Assembly (NCBI RefSeq): GCF_014284195.1
Contig: NZ_JACOGC010000001.1
Coordinates: forward strand, 620,001 to 684,000
From: Cognatundibacterium griseum
Lineage (GTDB): Bacteria; Pseudomonadota; Gammaproteobacteria; Burkholderiales; Burkholderiaceae_D
Length of the DNA: 64,000 nucleotides
Direction of reading: 5' to 3'
Positions 35,086 to 45,055 of this stretch are shown in pieces. The position numbers and the translations under genes were made by a program. Each line of letters opens with the position of its first letter. Position 1 is the first letter of the stretch. The notes beneath the pieces were generated by a model. It was not told the origin of the DNA. It searched no databases and was given only the letters and a program-made list of their open reading frames with translations.

Positions 35086-35436
35086 TTAATAGAACAAGGG
35101 AAGGAGGTAGGGAAAGGCGAGCGCGACCAATACCAGCGCGGAGACGACCCAGAAAATGAGCTTGTAGGTGCTGCGCACCTGCGGGATCGCGCACACCTCA
35201 CCTGGCGTGCAGGCTTGCGCCGGCCGGAAGATGCGCCGGTAGGCAAATAACAGTGCCACCAGCGCCGCGCCGATAAAGATTGGGCGATACTGCTCCAACA
35301 CCGTTAGGTTGCCGATCCAGGCGCCGCTAAAACCCAAAGTGACCAAGATCAGCGGCCCAAGGCAGCAGGTGGAGGCTAAGATGGCGGCCAGCCCTCCGGC
35401 GACGAGAGTCCCGCGTCCATTTTGCGGTTCAGACAT
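35086..35436 (-). CDS. merT: Mercuric transport protein MerT
   Basis: A 116-residue inner-membrane protein with three helices. The Cys-Cys pair of helix 1 (Ala-Ser-Thr-Cys-Cys-Leu-Gly-Pro) and the cytoplasmic-loop pair (Ala-Cys-Thr-Pro-Gly-Glu-Val-Cys) are both present. It imports Hg(II) received from MerP for reduction by MerA. First gene of merTPFA; the MerR operator is 36 bases upstream. Confidence 0.96.
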   Translation of the reverse strand: MSEPQNGRGTLVAGGLAAILASTCCLGPLILVTLGFSGAWIGNLTVLEQYRPIFIGAALVALLFAYRRIFRPAQACTPGEVCAIPQVRSTYKLIFWVVSALVLVALAFPYLLPLFY

Positions 35437-35471
35437 ATTTTTCTCCTTTCGATTATTGAGTGGATAGCATC

Positions 35472-35502
35472 AGCTTACTTCCGTAGTCATGTACGGAGTC
35501 AA
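35472..35502 (-). promoter_or_regulatory. mer operator/promoter, copy 1 (in front of merT)
   Basis: Minus strand -35 TTGACT (35497-35502) and -10 TAAGCT (35472-35477) with the classical 19-base spacer and the MerR dyad CCGTAC...GTACGGA-type core (TCCGTAC/ACGGA). This is the copy positioned to drive merTPFA. A near-identical copy lies 259 bases away. Confidence 0.88.
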
Positions 35503-35555
35503 GCGATAAATGAAACAACTTTGAGAGTCTGACCATCGGCACCTTACCGTCGCTG
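35503..35555 (+). pseudogene. Remnant of the 5' end of a second merR
   Basis: Directly behind operator copy 1, on the merR side, the plus strand reads Asn-Phe-Glu-Ser-Leu-Thr-Ile-Gly-Thr-Leu, the N-terminus of Tn21-type MerR. The likely ATG at 35510 is out of frame by small deletions. Similarity ends near 35550. The following 170 bases, up to operator copy 2, are unrelated; they include a minus-strand 22-codon frame (ATG at 35614, with AAGGAAG upstream) that I do not recognise. The remnant is direct evidence of recombination between two mer elements. Confidence 0.65.
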
Positions 35556-35730
35556 TGCTCCCATGCATGCGGCTTGGTATTCGGAGTTCTGCTCCGGGAT
35601 CCAATCTGTCATTGCACTTCCTTTGAGCCGTGAAGACGACCGACCTCCGTGCATCGCCAGCACTTGCGGTGCGTCCGTTTTCTTGCATCAAACACGCGTT
35701 TTTTCTATCAAAACTAAAATGAATAGCGTA

Positions 35731-35761
35731 ACCTTACTTCCGTAGTAATGTACGGAGTCAA
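35731..35761 (-). promoter_or_regulatory. mer operator/promoter, copy 2 (at the intact merR)
   Basis: Minus strand -35 TTGACT (35756-35761) and -10 TAAGGT (35731-35736), 19-base spacer, dyad as in copy 1 with one central difference. It ends five bases before the merR start and so can repress merR. If it also fires leftward it would read through the scar toward merT. Confidence 0.85.
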
Positions 35762-35766
35762 GCGAT

Positions 35767-36192
35767 ATGCAAGCTTTTTTTGAGAATCTAACCATTGGCG
35801 TCTTCGCCAAGGCGGCCGGGGTCAATGTGGAGACCATCCGGTTTTATCAGCGCAAGGGCTTGTTGCCTGAGCCGGACAAGCCTTATGGCAGCATTCGGCG
35901 GTATGGCGAAGCAGATGTGACGCGGGTGCGGTTTGTAAAATCTGCCCAACGTCTTGGCTTCAGTCTCGACGAGATCGCAGAGCTATTGAGGTTGGACGAC
36001 GGCACCCACTGTGAGGAAGCAAGCAATTTAGCGGAACGCAAGCTCAAAGACGTACGTGAGAAGATGGCCAACTTGGCACGTATGGAATCGGTGCTGTCCG
36101 AACTAGTGTGCGCCTGCCACTTGCGACAAGGAAATGTTTCCTGCCCGTTGATTTCGTCACTACAAGGTGATGGAAGCCCAGCTATGCCATAG
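35767..36192 (+). CDS. merR: Mercury-responsive regulator MerR
   Basis: A 141-residue MerR of the Gram-negative mercury type. The winged helix-turn-helix occupies residues 8-75; Hg(II) ligands Cys-82, Cys-117 and Cys-126 are all conserved (His-Cys-Glu-Glu, Cys-Ala-Cys-His, Val-Ser-Cys-Pro). It represses its own gene and activates merTPFA by untwisting the long-spacer promoter. Divergent from the operon, with an unusual separation of about 330 bases caused by the duplicated operator and the scar. Confidence 0.96.
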   Translation: MQAFFENLTIGVFAKAAGVNVETIRFYQRKGLLPEPDKPYGSIRRYGEADVTRVRFVKSAQRLGFSLDEIAELLRLDDGTHCEEASNLAERKLKDVREKMANLARMESVLSELVCACHLRQGNVSCPLISSLQGDGSPAMP

Positions 36193-36256
36193 CGCACGAT
36201 TTTTACGTTTCGTGACAGTTCTCATCACTTGACATCGTCTGGATGTACTGCAAATA

Positions 36257-36435
36257 ATGGAGGAAACAAGTTTAATATTTAAAATAACCGGACTCATTGT
36301 TTCGGCTTTCGCCGAAATCGTCGCGTGCTTTTTGCCCTATCTATGGCTTAGATAGAGAAAGGGGCTCTTTTTGTGTAGCTATTGATATCGCATCCAGCCG
36401 CAAGTGGCAAGGTTTATGCTGCCTTCAGCAGATTA
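36257..36435 (+). pseudogene. ynfA-like gene remnant
   Basis: Frame from an ATG at 36257 gives Ala-Glu-Ile-Val-Ala-Cys-Phe-Leu-Pro-Tyr-Leu-Trp-Leu, the signature of YnfA-family (UPF0060) membrane proteins, then hits TAG. Further on, Ala-Ala-Ser-Gly-Lys-Val-Tyr-Ala-Ala-Phe near 36394-36425 matches the family's mid-part. The intervening helix is deleted and the C-terminus is not detectable. Intact members have about 108 residues and four helices. Confidence 0.65.
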
Positions 36436-36504
36436 ACTCTTACGCATTACCTATAACTATGCTCCAGCCAGCCCTTTGTATGGAGGCTGACAAAACCACA
36501 TATT

Positions 36505-36739
36505 CTACACCGACTTGATATTCCGCCTTTCGACACATTCCATGAGGCGCTTTATATCCCAACCATCAGGTGCTGCCCGGTTAGCAAATCCTCGGCGTAG
36601 CCAATAGCCACCCGTAAGCATCGCCCAAAGCCAGCCCTACATTTTGTAGAATTACTCTTAATAGACGGGCGATGCTATCGATAGGTAATTCATTTTCTCC
36701 GACATGCCTCCAGTCATCGATTGTGCGGCACCAATCCAA
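36505..36739 (-). pseudogene. Frameshifted remnant of an unidentified gene
   Basis: On the minus strand one frame reads Asp-Asp-Trp-Arg-His-Val-Gly-Glu-Asn-Glu-Leu-Pro-Ile and continues through Leu-Gly-Asp-Ala-Tyr-Gly-Trp-Leu-Leu. A second frame takes over with Asn-Arg-Ala-Ala-Pro-Asp-Gly-Trp-Asp-Ile-Lys-Arg-Leu and ends at TAG 36505. The composition of both parts is protein-like, pointing to one gene broken by a frameshift near 36595. No start is visible and I do not recognise the family. The rest of the 36.2-36.87 kb spacer is featureless. Confidence 0.4.
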
Positions 36740-36867
36740 TCAAGATAGGCCTCAACCGAACATAAACGGGACAACATGCGCAGAGATTTTGTCGATCATT
36801 GATCGTCACAAAAAGGTAAGTAATGCCCACGACCACTCTGACGTCCACATGTTTGGTACGAAGTCAG

Positions 36868-39800
36868 TTAGACTCGCCGTTTCGAAATCTCTGTATTTGG
36901 TTCTAATGCCTTTTCATAGATTTTTCTTCGTCGTAGTAACAAATACACTACCGGTACAACAAACATTGAAAGTAACGGTGCAGTGATCATGCCTCCCACC
37001 ATGGGTGCAGCGATACGCTTCATCACTTCCGAGCCAGTACCCGTACCAAGCATGATGGGCACCAGACCTGCAATGATGACGGCGACCGTCATTGCTTTTG
37101 GCCTCACCCGCAGTGCAGCACCTTCCAGAATGGCGTCAAGCAAATCTTGTTCATCGACTTTTCCGATGGCGATACGCGCTTCCCAGGCATGTTTCAGGTA
37201 CAACAGCATAATCACACCGAATTCGGCGGAGACGCCCGCCAGCGCGATAAAACCGACGCCACTGGCGACCGACAAATTATGTCCAAGTGCCCACAGCAAC
37301 CAGATGCCACCGACCAGTGCAAACGGCAAAGTCGCCATGATCAATATAGCTTCGTCGACACGTTTGAAGGTCATGTACAACAGCACGAAGATGATCATCA
37401 AGGTTGCGGGGACAACGACTTTTAGTTTGGTAGTCGCGCGCTCCAAATACTCAAACTGTCCAGACCATGCAATCGAATAACCTGCCGGTAGCTGCACTTC
37501 TTTGGCAACGACTTTCTGCATATCAAGCACCACTGAATTCAGGTCCCGGTCGCGGATATCGACAAACACCCATCCTGACAAGCGCGCATTTTCACTCTTG
37601 AGCATTGGGGGGCCATCATTGATGCGAATTTCTGCCACATCGCCCAGTCGGATTTGTGCTCCCCGCTCGGTCAGTACAGGTAGTTGTCGTAGTTTCTCGA
37701 CTGAATCGCGTACTTCCCGTGGATAGCGAACATTGATCGGAAACCGTTGTAAACCTTCGATGGTTTCTCCGATATTATCCCCGCCAATCGCTGCAGATAT
37801 GACGCTTTGTACATCTGCAATATTGAGGCCATAACGTGCGGCGGCATCGCGGTTGATATCGATATCAATATAACGCCCCCCATTGAGTCTTTCTGCTAAT
37901 GCCGAAGAAACTCCAGGAAGGTTTTTAATGGCGCGTTCAATATCGCTCGTAATCCGGTCTATTTCTTTCAGGTTGGAGCCCGCGACTTTCACACCCACCG
38001 GACTTTTTATACCGGTTGCCAGCATATCAATACGATTGCGAATAGGTGGCACCCAGATATTGGATAGCCCGGGTACTTTGACAATGCGATCTAATTCTTC
38101 TACCAGCTTATCGGTTGTCATACCCGGCCGCCATTGGTCGCGGGGCTTGAACTGTATCGTGGTCTCAAACATCTCTAATGGTGCCGGATCAGTTGCACTT
38201 TCTGCTCGCCCAGCTTTGCCGAATACGCTTTTTACCTCTGGTACCGTTTTAATCAATCGGTCAGTTTGCTGAAGCAATTCCGAAACTTTACCTGCGCCTA
38301 TGCCCGGCAGTGCGGATGGCATATACAGTAAATCACCTTCGTCCAGTGGTGGCATGAATTCACCGCCGAGGCGGGACAGTGGCCACAGCGTTACTGCGGC
38401 AATAAGTCCGGCGATCAGCAAGGTGGTTTTGGGGAAGCGCAAGACCGCATTCAGTAAAGGCCGGTATATCGCAATCAGGAAGCGGTTGAGAGGATTTTTT
38501 TGTTCATCAGGAATCTTGCCTCGGATCAGGTAACCCATTAATACTGGTATCAAGGTAACAGCCAGACCGGCTGCAGCCGCCATGGTATAGGTCTTGGTGA
38601 ATGCAAGTGGAGAGAATAGTCGTCCTTCCTGTGCTTCCAGCGTAAAGACCGGGATAAAAGATAAAACAATGATCAGCAATGAGAAAAACAGCGCAGGTCC
38701 CACCTCAGCAGCAGCGTCGCCGATCACTTGCCAATGGGGCTCTCCATGAAGTGTTTCGCCGGGATGTGCATGGTTCCATGCTTCGATGTGTTTGTGGACA
38801 TTTTCTATCATGACCACCGCCGCATCAACCATTGCGCCAACGGCGATAGCAATGCCACCCAAGGACATGATATTAGCGTTCACCCCTTGGTAATACATGA
38901 CGATGAAGGCAATCAGGATGCCGATGGGTAAAGTGACAATAGCGACTAAGGCTGAGCGAAGATGAAATAAAAAGATGGCGCAGACAATGGCGACTACAAT
39001 GAATTCTTCGATTAATTTCTCTTGCAGGTTTTTGACTGCGCGATTGATTAGATTGGATCTATCATAGGTAGTGACGATTTCCACGCCGGCAGGCAAACTG
39101 GTTTTGAGTTTTTCCAGTTTGGCTTTGACTGCATTGATGGTTTCCAACGCATTTTTTCCTGAGCGCATGACAATGACGCCCCCAGCAACTTCACCTTCAC
39201 CATTCAGGTCAGCAATACCACGCCGCATTTCAGGCCCGATCTGAACACGTGCCACGTCCCCCAGGCGTACGGAAACTCCTGCATCGGTTGTCATCAAAGG
39301 TATTTTACGGAAATCATCGAGTGATTTCAGATAGCCGGAGGCACGCACCATGTACTCGGCTTCCCCTAGTTCTAAGACTGAGCCACCGATTTCCTGATTG
39401 GCCTTTTGTACCGCTTCAATGATTTTGCCATGTGGGATGTTATAAGCACGCATTTTGTCCGGGTCGAGCTGTATCTGGTACTGGCGCACCATGCCGCCTA
39501 TACTGGCTACCTCAGACACATTCGGTACTGATTTCAGTTCGTACTTAAGAAACCAGTCCTGGAATGCGCGCAGTTGGGATAAATCCATCTTGCCACTGCG
39601 GTCCACCAAGGCATATTCATATACCCAACCAACACCGGTCGCATCCGGACCCAGCGACGCCTTGGCTTGAGGCGGCAATCGAGACTGCACCTGGTTCAGA
39701 TATTCCAGTACGCGGGAACGTGCCCAGTACATATCCGTGCCATCTTCAAACAAGACATAGACAAATGAATCACCGAAGAAAGAATAGCCGCGTACCGTCT

Positions 39801-40038
39801 TGGCACCGGGTACCGACAACATGGTGGTTGTCAGAGGGTAAGTGATCTGGTTTTCGACGATTTGCGGCGCCTGACCTGGGTAACTGGTACGGATAATGAC
39901 TTGTACATCTGACAGATCTGGAATTGCATCTAGCGGGGTGCGTGATAAAGACCAGACACCCCAGGTGGTCATCATCAGGGTAACAAGTAGAACCAGGAAA
40001 CGGTTGGTGATGGACCAACGTATTAGTTTGGACATCAT
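36868..40038 (-). CDS. cusA: CusA-type copper/silver RND efflux pump
   Basis: A 1056-residue inner-membrane RND protein of the heavy-metal efflux family. Twelve helices and two large periplasmic loops are visible. The transmembrane-4 motif [13 protein letters not shown] is the monovalent (Cu/Ag) CusA type, unlike the Asp-Phe-Gly...Asp-Gly version in the Czc pump at 53-56 kb. Methionine-containing periplasmic motifs agree with copper/silver. It overlaps cusB by four bases and uses proton flow to expel Cu(I)/Ag(I) through CusC. Confidence 0.93.
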   Translation of the reverse strand: MMSKLIRWSITNRFLVLLVTLMMTTWGVWSLSRTPLDAIPDLSDVQVIIRTSYPGQAPQIVENQITYPLTTTMLSVPGAKTVRGYSFFGDSFVYVLFEDGTDMYWARSRVLEYLNQVQSRLPPQAKASLGPDATGVGWVYEYALVDRSGKMDLSQLRAFQDWFLKYELKSVPNVSEVASIGGMVRQYQIQLDPDKMRAYNIPHGKIIEAVQKANQEIGGSVLELGEAEYMVRASGYLKSLDDFRKIPLMTTDAGVSVRLGDVARVQIGPEMRRGIADLNGEGEVAGGVIVMRSGKNALETINAVKAKLEKLKTSLPAGVEIVTTYDRSNLINRAVKNLQEKLIEEFIVVAIVCAIFLFHLRSALVAIVTLPIGILIAFIVMYYQGVNANIMSLGGIAIAVGAMVDAAVVMIENVHKHIEAWNHAHPGETLHGEPHWQVIGDAAAEVGPALFFSLLIIVLSFIPVFTLEAQEGRLFSPLAFTKTYTMAAAAGLAVTLIPVLMGYLIRGKIPDEQKNPLNRFLIAIYRPLLNAVLRFPKTTLLIAGLIAAVTLWPLSRLGGEFMPPLDEGDLLYMPSALPGIGAGKVSELLQQTDRLIKTVPEVKSVFGKAGRAESATDPAPLEMFETTIQFKPRDQWRPGMTTDKLVEELDRIVKVPGLSNIWVPPIRNRIDMLATGIKSPVGVKVAGSNLKEIDRITSDIERAIKNLPGVSSALAERLNGGRYIDIDINRDAAARYGLNIADVQSVISAAIGGDNIGETIEGLQRFPINVRYPREVRDSVEKLRQLPVLTERGAQIRLGDVAEIRINDGPPMLKSENARLSGWVFVDIRDRDLNSVVLDMQKVVAKEVQLPAGYSIAWSGQFEYLERATTKLKVVVPATLMIIFVLLYMTFKRVDEAILIMATLPFALVGGIWLLWALGHNLSVASGVGFIALAGVSAEFGVIMLLYLKHAWEARIAIGKVDEQDLLDAILEGAALRVRPKAMTVAVIIAGLVPIMLGTGTGSEVMKRIAAPMVGGMITAPLLSMFVVPVVYLLLRRRKIYEKALEPNTEISKRRV

Positions 40039-41615
40039 TTTTTTACTCCGGTCGATGAAGAAGGGGACTTCATCGCATCATTCACTGCTTTAGATGCCTG
40101 ACTGGATTTAGGTGTTTCTGGTTGTGGTGAGATGGCAGTGATTTGATATGTGCCATCCGTGGTTTGGCGGAGGTCAAAAATTACCATGTCACCGACATTG
40201 ATGTTTGCAGGCAAACCATGTTGGGGCAGCTTGAACCCCATGGTCATCGCTTTCCATTCCAGTGATGGAATAGGGCGATGAGATAGTGTGATTTCATTTT
40301 TATCTATCTTTTCAACTTTGCCACTACCATGGTGTGTCGCTGGCGCAGCTTTATTGGTGTTGATTCCAGGTGTATCACCCATACGGGTTGCTGTGCCTCT
40401 CAGGCTAGCTTCGGAATCAATCAAAAATTGACCGGACACCACGACTTTTTGTCCGACTTCCAGACCTTTACGGATTTCGGTCTGTCCATTTGCCTCAGCG
40501 CCTGCTTCAACATCAACAGAATTGAATTTCCCGTCGCCCTGAGCAACCATCACCACGGTACGATTACCCGTCTGGATCACAGCTTCGGTCGGCACTTGCA
40601 AAATATCTTTGCGAGTTTCAGGATTGAAACTCAAATTGGCAAACATGCCTGGTACTAATTGACCAGATGGATTCGCCAGTTCGATACGCGCTTTCAGCGT
40701 GCGGGTAGTGACGTCGATCTGGGGAAGAATGGCATTGACCTTACCTTTGAAGGTGATACCTGACAACGATGGAGTGCTTGCCTCTACCGCAGTCCCTATA
40801 TGTATCCTGGCGGATTGATTTTCAGGAATGTCGGCATTAACCCAGATCGCACCAAGAGCATTGATCCGAAATAAAGGTGTACTGGTTATCACTGTCATGC
40901 CTTCACGCGCAGACAACTCTGTGACGACACCGCTGATCGGCGCAGTGATAACAATGCGTGAATTTACCTTCCCGCTAGCCTCGACTGCATGAATTTGATC
41001 ATCGCTCATCCCTGCCAAGCGCATACGTTGCTTTGCCCCATCTATTAAACCTGCAATGCCACTCGCCTGCATGCGCTTCGCTGTCAGATATTCTTCCTGG
41101 GCAGCAACCCAATCTGGCACATACAGTTCAGCCAGTGCTTGTCCTTTCTTGAGCGTATCAAGTGGTGCGCGTACGTAGAGTTTTTCGACAAAGCCATTAC
41201 TACGTGCCTGCACAAGAGCGACGTCACGTTCGTTATACGCCACACTACCAACTGCCACCATCGCTGACGACAGGTTACTGCGCGTCACTTCTGCCATACG
41301 TACACCAAGGTTTTGTTGTACACGTGGACTGATGTTGACTGAACCCTCATCACCACTATCGGCATAGACAGGCACTAGTGGCATGTCCATAAAGGGAGAT
41401 TTGCCCGGTTTATCAAATTTCTGACCAGGAACCATGGGGTCATGCCAGTACAATACTTTTTTTTCGCCAGCGACGGCGCTTGTTATTGACGCATGTGAGT
41501 GTAATCCACCAGCCTCAAGCTTCCCTTGCTTGAGTCCCAATTGATAAAAACCATACCCACTGAAAGTCACCATTCCAGTAGCAATCAGTGCGGCGAGAAT
41601 TTTCTTATTGTTCAT
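40035..41615 (-). CDS. cusB: CusB membrane-fusion protein with fused CusF domain
   Basis: A 526-residue periplasmic adaptor linking CusA and CusC. After a membrane anchor there is a heavy-metal-binding domain (Tyr-Trp-His-Asp-Pro-Met...Met-Asp-Met-Pro-Leu-Val-Pro), then the lipoyl/hairpin/barrel adaptor core. The C-terminal 80 residues are a CusF-like OB domain with the copper-site pattern Trp-Lys-Ala-Met-Thr-Met-Gly-Phe. No separate cusF exists here, so the chaperone is carried in cis. Start at 41615 (overlapping cusC by four bases) gives a normal signal/anchor. Confidence 0.93.
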   Translation of the reverse strand: MNNKKILAALIATGMVTFSGYGFYQLGLKQGKLEAGGLHSHASITSAVAGEKKVLYWHDPMVPGQKFDKPGKSPFMDMPLVPVYADSGDEGSVNISPRVQQNLGVRMAEVTRSNLSSAMVAVGSVAYNERDVALVQARSNGFVEKLYVRAPLDTLKKGQALAELYVPDWVAAQEEYLTAKRMQASGIAGLIDGAKQRMRLAGMSDDQIHAVEASGKVNSRIVITAPISGVVTELSAREGMTVITSTPLFRINALGAIWVNADIPENQSARIHIGTAVEASTPSLSGITFKGKVNAILPQIDVTTRTLKARIELANPSGQLVPGMFANLSFNPETRKDILQVPTEAVIQTGNRTVVMVAQGDGKFNSVDVEAGAEANGQTEIRKGLEVGQKVVVSGQFLIDSEASLRGTATRMGDTPGINTNKAAPATHHGSGKVEKIDKNEITLSHRPIPSLEWKAMTMGFKLPQHGLPANINVGDMVIFDLRQTTDGTYQITAISPQPETPKSSQASKAVNDAMKSPSSSTGVKK

Positions 41616-42958
41616 GGCATATCCTTGTTCAAGGATGGCGTTGTATGCGTTGCTTGCACGTCGGCAGGAAACATGAAATTGAGTTGTGCCCATAACCGGG
41701 CTGTATCTGATTGCAGTTGCAGTGCTTGCAGCTGTATCTCTATTTCATTACGGCGTGCTGCCAGCAATTCGGTCAGACTGGACTTACCTCCTCGATACGA
41801 ACCTAAGATCGCTTGAATACGTTCTTTTGCGAGTGGTATTAATTCGCGCTTATAGCGAGCACTGCGTTCAAGATCACTTTGCCACTCTTCTATCATTGCT
41901 CTCGTTTCAGTGACGCGCGCACGTAGTATTTCATCTCTTTCTGCCTTGACCTGTTCGACAGTTGCCAGTTTGGAGGACAATTCACGATCCTGGCGATTCT
42001 TTTGATCCCATTGGAAGGGTAGTGATATGCCGATCGAGACCATATTGGAATAAGCTGAACCGCGCTGCTGGAATGCGACTTCAATACTCCAGTCAGATTG
42101 TTGATTGGCTTTCGCCAATCGGGCATCTGCCTCTGCAATTTCCGTTTCTCTGGTGAGCACAGCGATTTGGGGATGATGTGCCAGCGACTTGTCCAGTGCT
42201 GCTATCTCCAGGTGAATGTTTTCGATATCGGGCACACCTGATAGTGGAAGTTCTGAATCTCCCCCAGTCCAACGATTTAACAGCGTCTTGGCAGTGCGAA
42301 CTTTGCGTAAGATTTCACTGTAACGGTCGTCGACCATACTGAGTGTACTGCGAGCCGCGAAGATGTCCGCCTGGCTGCCGCGACCCGAGCGATAACTACT
42401 CTCAGCGGCCTCAATTTCGAGTTTCGCCTGGTTTGTTTGTTCGGCGATCAGAATTGCCATACGTTCAAAATAGTATCTGTCGAGCCACGCGCTAGCAGTG
42501 TCACGCAGAATAGCTGCAATCGTACTCGCTTTCTCTGCCACGATTTTGTTCGCTTCTCGATCATAACGATCCGCGCGTAACTGGCGTTTATCGCTTCTGA
42601 TCAGCTCTTGCATGATGCCGATGCGGCGCATAGTCATGAAATCATTGGTCAGGCTACCTCGGTCAGGACCACTGATTGGCAGATTGTCGATTCCAGCCTT
42701 GATTACTGGATCAGGTAATTGACCAGCTGCAACTGCCATTTCGCGGGAAGCAGTCGCGGCCATATCCTGTGCGATCAATTGACGTGAACGAGAGATTGCG
42801 AGTTGCTGAGCGTTACTCAAAGTTAGCGAGGACTCTGCCGCGTAAGCGTAGGGCGATGCAATTCCAAGAAATATCTGTACAGTAACTGCGGTTAGAAACT
42901 GAAAATAATGATTTAATTTAAGATGCACAATCAAATGTGCATAGAATGAGAAAGACAT
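41612..42958 (-). CDS. cusC: CusC-like outer-membrane factor (TolC family)
   Basis: A 448-residue outer-membrane channel. Signal peptide followed by the two repeated TolC-family helical segments (Leu-Thr-Leu-Ser-Asn-Ala-Gln-Gln-Leu-Ala near the mature N-terminus; a long coiled region near 320-400). GGAGG sits five bases ahead of the ATG at 42958. First gene of cusCBA, 76 bases behind the small secreted protein gene. Confidence 0.88.
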   Translation of the reverse strand: MSFSFYAHLIVHLKLNHYFQFLTAVTVQIFLGIASPYAYAAESSLTLSNAQQLAISRSRQLIAQDMAATASREMAVAAGQLPDPVIKAGIDNLPISGPDRGSLTNDFMTMRRIGIMQELIRSDKRQLRADRYDREANKIVAEKASTIAAILRDTASAWLDRYYFERMAILIAEQTNQAKLEIEAAESSYRSGRGSQADIFAARSTLSMVDDRYSEILRKVRTAKTLLNRWTGGDSELPLSGVPDIENIHLEIAALDKSLAHHPQIAVLTRETEIAEADARLAKANQQSDWSIEVAFQQRGSAYSNMVSIGISLPFQWDQKNRQDRELSSKLATVEQVKAERDEILRARVTETRAMIEEWQSDLERSARYKRELIPLAKERIQAILGSYRGGKSSLTELLAARRNEIEIQLQALQLQSDTARLWAQLNFMFPADVQATHTTPSLNKDMP

Positions 42959-43034
42959 GGAGCCTCCAGATAGCCAGAACAGCACTTTGATCGATAGAAC
43001 TCAAAGTGACCGATTGAAACGGATCTGGGACGGA

Positions 43035-43442
43035 TTAAATACGGAAGCAGCAGTTGCGGATAGAAATGGGCGGAGATGTGGAGCGCGTCAAATATAACGG
43101 ATACTCTTGCTGAGTTCCCTGAATACCATCAACATAAATCAGGTCTAGCGTTAGCGTCAACCCAGTAAATACAAATGGCTGCACAACAGGGACTTGCGGC
43201 TTGTCTAGCGATTGCTTCGCATACGTATTCTCGGCATGCATATGGCACAATGCAGGTTGTTCTTTATCCATTCCTACACAGTCGATCATATTAGAAGATC
43301 TGACGAGTGCGGATAATCCAGACACTGCTATACCCATCGTTTGTCCTGGACACACGTATGACGCTGCAGCAAGCTGCATAAACAGCATGCTGCAGAATAT
43401 GATCAACGCAGTGAATAAACGATGTGTCCGAGATAATTTCAC
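43035..43442 (-). CDS. Secreted Cys/Met-containing protein upstream of cusCBA
   Basis: A 135-residue protein with a signal peptide (to about residue 27) and the motif Cys-Val-Gly-Met-Asp-x4-Pro-Ala-Leu-Cys-His-Met-His in the middle, suited to copper binding. Similar small secreted proteins with a Met-Asp...Cys-x2-His pattern often precede metal RND operons. The frame begins with GTG at 43442 and no strong ribosome-binding site, so an internal start is possible. No established name. It shares direction with cusCBA and the upstream palindrome. Confidence 0.6.
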   Translation of the reverse strand: MKLSRTHRLFTALIIFCSMLFMQLAAASYVCPGQTMGIAVSGLSALVRSSNMIDCVGMDKEQPALCHMHAENTYAKQSLDKPQVPVVQPFVFTGLTLTLDLIYVDGIQGTQQEYPLYLTRSTSPPISIRNCCFRI

Positions 43443-43512
43443 GTAATTATCTTTATAGTGTCAAAAAAAACGAATTAAATAGTCAATATGGTAAATTAAT
43501 TTTACCCTTATC

Positions 43513-43528
43513 TCGGGAAAATTCCCGA
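43513..43528. promoter_or_regulatory. Palindromic operator candidate ahead of the cus genes
   Basis: Perfect inverted repeat TCGGGAA/TTCCCGA with a two-base centre, 70 bases upstream of the first cus-side gene. Suitable as a dimeric regulator site. No regulator gene (such as cusRS) is present in the window, so the binding protein is unknown. The remaining spacer 43443-43748 shows no gene. Confidence 0.5.
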
Positions 43529-43748
43529 ATATTTCTTTGATTCCTTAGCTCGGTTGCTACTATTCTATTTTACAACCTATATTAACCAAACCATGAAGAA
43601 CATTCAGTTCTGGCTGGAGCACTAAATTTGCTTTGATCGGTTGCTCGATAACAGGTGTGCGTTTACATGGTGCCGACATATATAAAAACGCGATTCAGAT
43701 GAAATTTCCACTCGCCCAATGTCTTACGTCGACCGGAAGTAACCGCTA

Positions 43749-44510
43749 TCAGGGCTGGTCTAGCCAATGCAATGACGTGAAGTCAAATCCGGCCGCCAAA
43801 GTGGGCTTGATGATCTCAAAGTAGGGCGAGACGTCGAAATCACGCGGCGCGAACAGACTGTGATGGCGCACCTGCAGAATTTCCTCTATGCATCCTAAGC
43901 ATTCGGGGCGGTCGGCGTTACGAAATTCGGTTATGGGCAAGATCGGGTATCGAATAGACTGGAATGCCTGGGCGATCAGGGTAGAGCAGATGGCACGAGT
44001 GGGATCTCCACTGCCCAAAGCCAGCATACGACGCCTGAAGCGCAACGGGACCGGCGGTGTGGGCAGCAGATAGCGCGCTAGGTCGACCACGTTACGCAGA
44101 TCGTATTTGTTGCCGATACGAGCGATGGCGAACGCGGTTATCTTCCGGCAGTCGGATTCATTTAAGCCTACTGGACGGCAAATACGGGCATGCAAACCTG
44201 TGAATTCTTGTATCCCGATGCTGCGCACCCCCTCGACAATATCCGCTTCGATGAAACAATGCCCGGATTGCCCTCCTGCTTCCGTCAGGTGAGCCCCCAC
44301 AAATAACGCCGCATGCGACCAGGTCGATTGCGTCAAGTACTTGATCGCGTTGCTGATGCGGCTATTACCTTCAACCAGAAGTACGTCCCCAGGTTGCAGA
44401 CATGCGAGCAAGTGGACCGGTTCGTTAGCCGGCCCGATACCATGTACATGCGTCGTTCTTGCAAGGAAACGCGCCAGTCGCAAACCGAGCCAGCTAAACG
44501 TCAGGGTCAT
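43749..44510 (-). CDS. YiiX/YebB-like NlpC/P60-fold cysteine hydrolase
   Basis: A 253-residue protein of the permuted NlpC/P60 (YiiX/YebB) group. The catalytic histidine lies in Thr-Trp-Ser-His-Ala-Ala-Leu-Phe-Val-Gly (about residue 70) and the cysteine in Ala-Ile-Cys-Ser-Thr-Leu-Ile (about residue 180). A Leu-Gln-Pro-Gly-Asp-Val-Leu-Leu-Val-Glu-Gly motif precedes the first. Members cleave amide or ester bonds in peptidoglycan or lipids. N-terminal hydrophobic residues may anchor it. Lone gene with no clear partner. Confidence 0.75.
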   Translation of the reverse strand: MTLTFSWLGLRLARFLARTTHVHGIGPANEPVHLLACLQPGDVLLVEGNSRISNAIKYLTQSTWSHAALFVGAHLTEAGGQSGHCFIEADIVEGVRSIGIQEFTGLHARICRPVGLNESDCRKITAFAIARIGNKYDLRNVVDLARYLLPTPPVPLRFRRRMLALGSGDPTRAICSTLIAQAFQSIRYPILPITEFRNADRPECLGCIEEILQVRHHSLFAPRDFDVSPYFEIIKPTLAAGFDFTSLHWLDQP

Positions 44511-44917
44511 CGTTACACTCCGGTTCGAATGGAAAATTGGTTCATAGTCGGCTAATTGGGTGGAATGAAAACAAGTTAAATGTAAACTTTCTAAACCCTA
44601 GCAATCATAATTATTCGTGGTAGGCATGCTAATGCTACTAGTGATAGTCGACGCAGTACTCGGTTTTCTTACATATCCAACATTTCTCCAGGAATAACAA
44701 TAATTTTCCAACCGGAAGAGAGAGTCTATGCGGGAAAGTATGTCGAAAGGAAAATATAGACAGAACAATATATCTATTAATTTATAAAATAAGATAGATT
44801 AAGAGGGTCGGCCGGGATTCCTTAAAATTCCGCAGGAATGTATTTAACTCACTGATTTAATTGAGATATTTCGACTTTTTCAAATGCCGATTAAATGGAC
44901 GATTCACTATTGCTTCC
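44511..44917. other. AT-rich spacer, probable left flank of the Tn3-family transposon
   Basis: About 400 bases with no gene. The left inverted repeat of the tnpS/tnpT transposon should lie near or left of here, but I could not recognise a 38-47-base Tn3-type end without the right end for comparison. Confidence 0.3.
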
Positions 44918-45055
44918 CTAGTCCAGTCCGATCTTGTCTCGATATGCATATTCAATCAGGTCTTGTATCAACTCGATCTGACCGGGCCAAGACAACAACC
45001 CGCGAGCCCCGAACATGTTTAGTGAACGGGGACTCGCCTGTTTTCGGCCCGTTGA
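44918..45055 (-). other. In-frame coding continuation behind the 78-residue gene, with a hairpin
   Basis: Past the TAA at 45056-45058 the same minus-strand frame stays open for 46 codons to a TAG at 44918. It is protein-like: Met-Phe-Gly-Ala-Arg-Gly-Leu-Leu-Ser-Trp-Pro-Gly-Gln-Ile-Glu-Leu-Ile-Gln, with an ATG at 45016. A long stem (GCGAG-CCCCG against CGGGGACTCGC, 45002-45037) lies within it. It is either the end of a once longer gene, a 32-residue separate peptide, or a terminator region that happens to be open. Confidence 0.45.

Noticed and set aside
34794..35246. 150-codon frame including merP
   Set aside because: The first 58 codons overlap merT in another frame; merP begins with its signal peptide at 35072.
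35470..35691. 73-codon minus-strand frame between the mer operators
   Set aside because: It runs through operator copy 1 and the merR remnant, so it is an accident of the scar.
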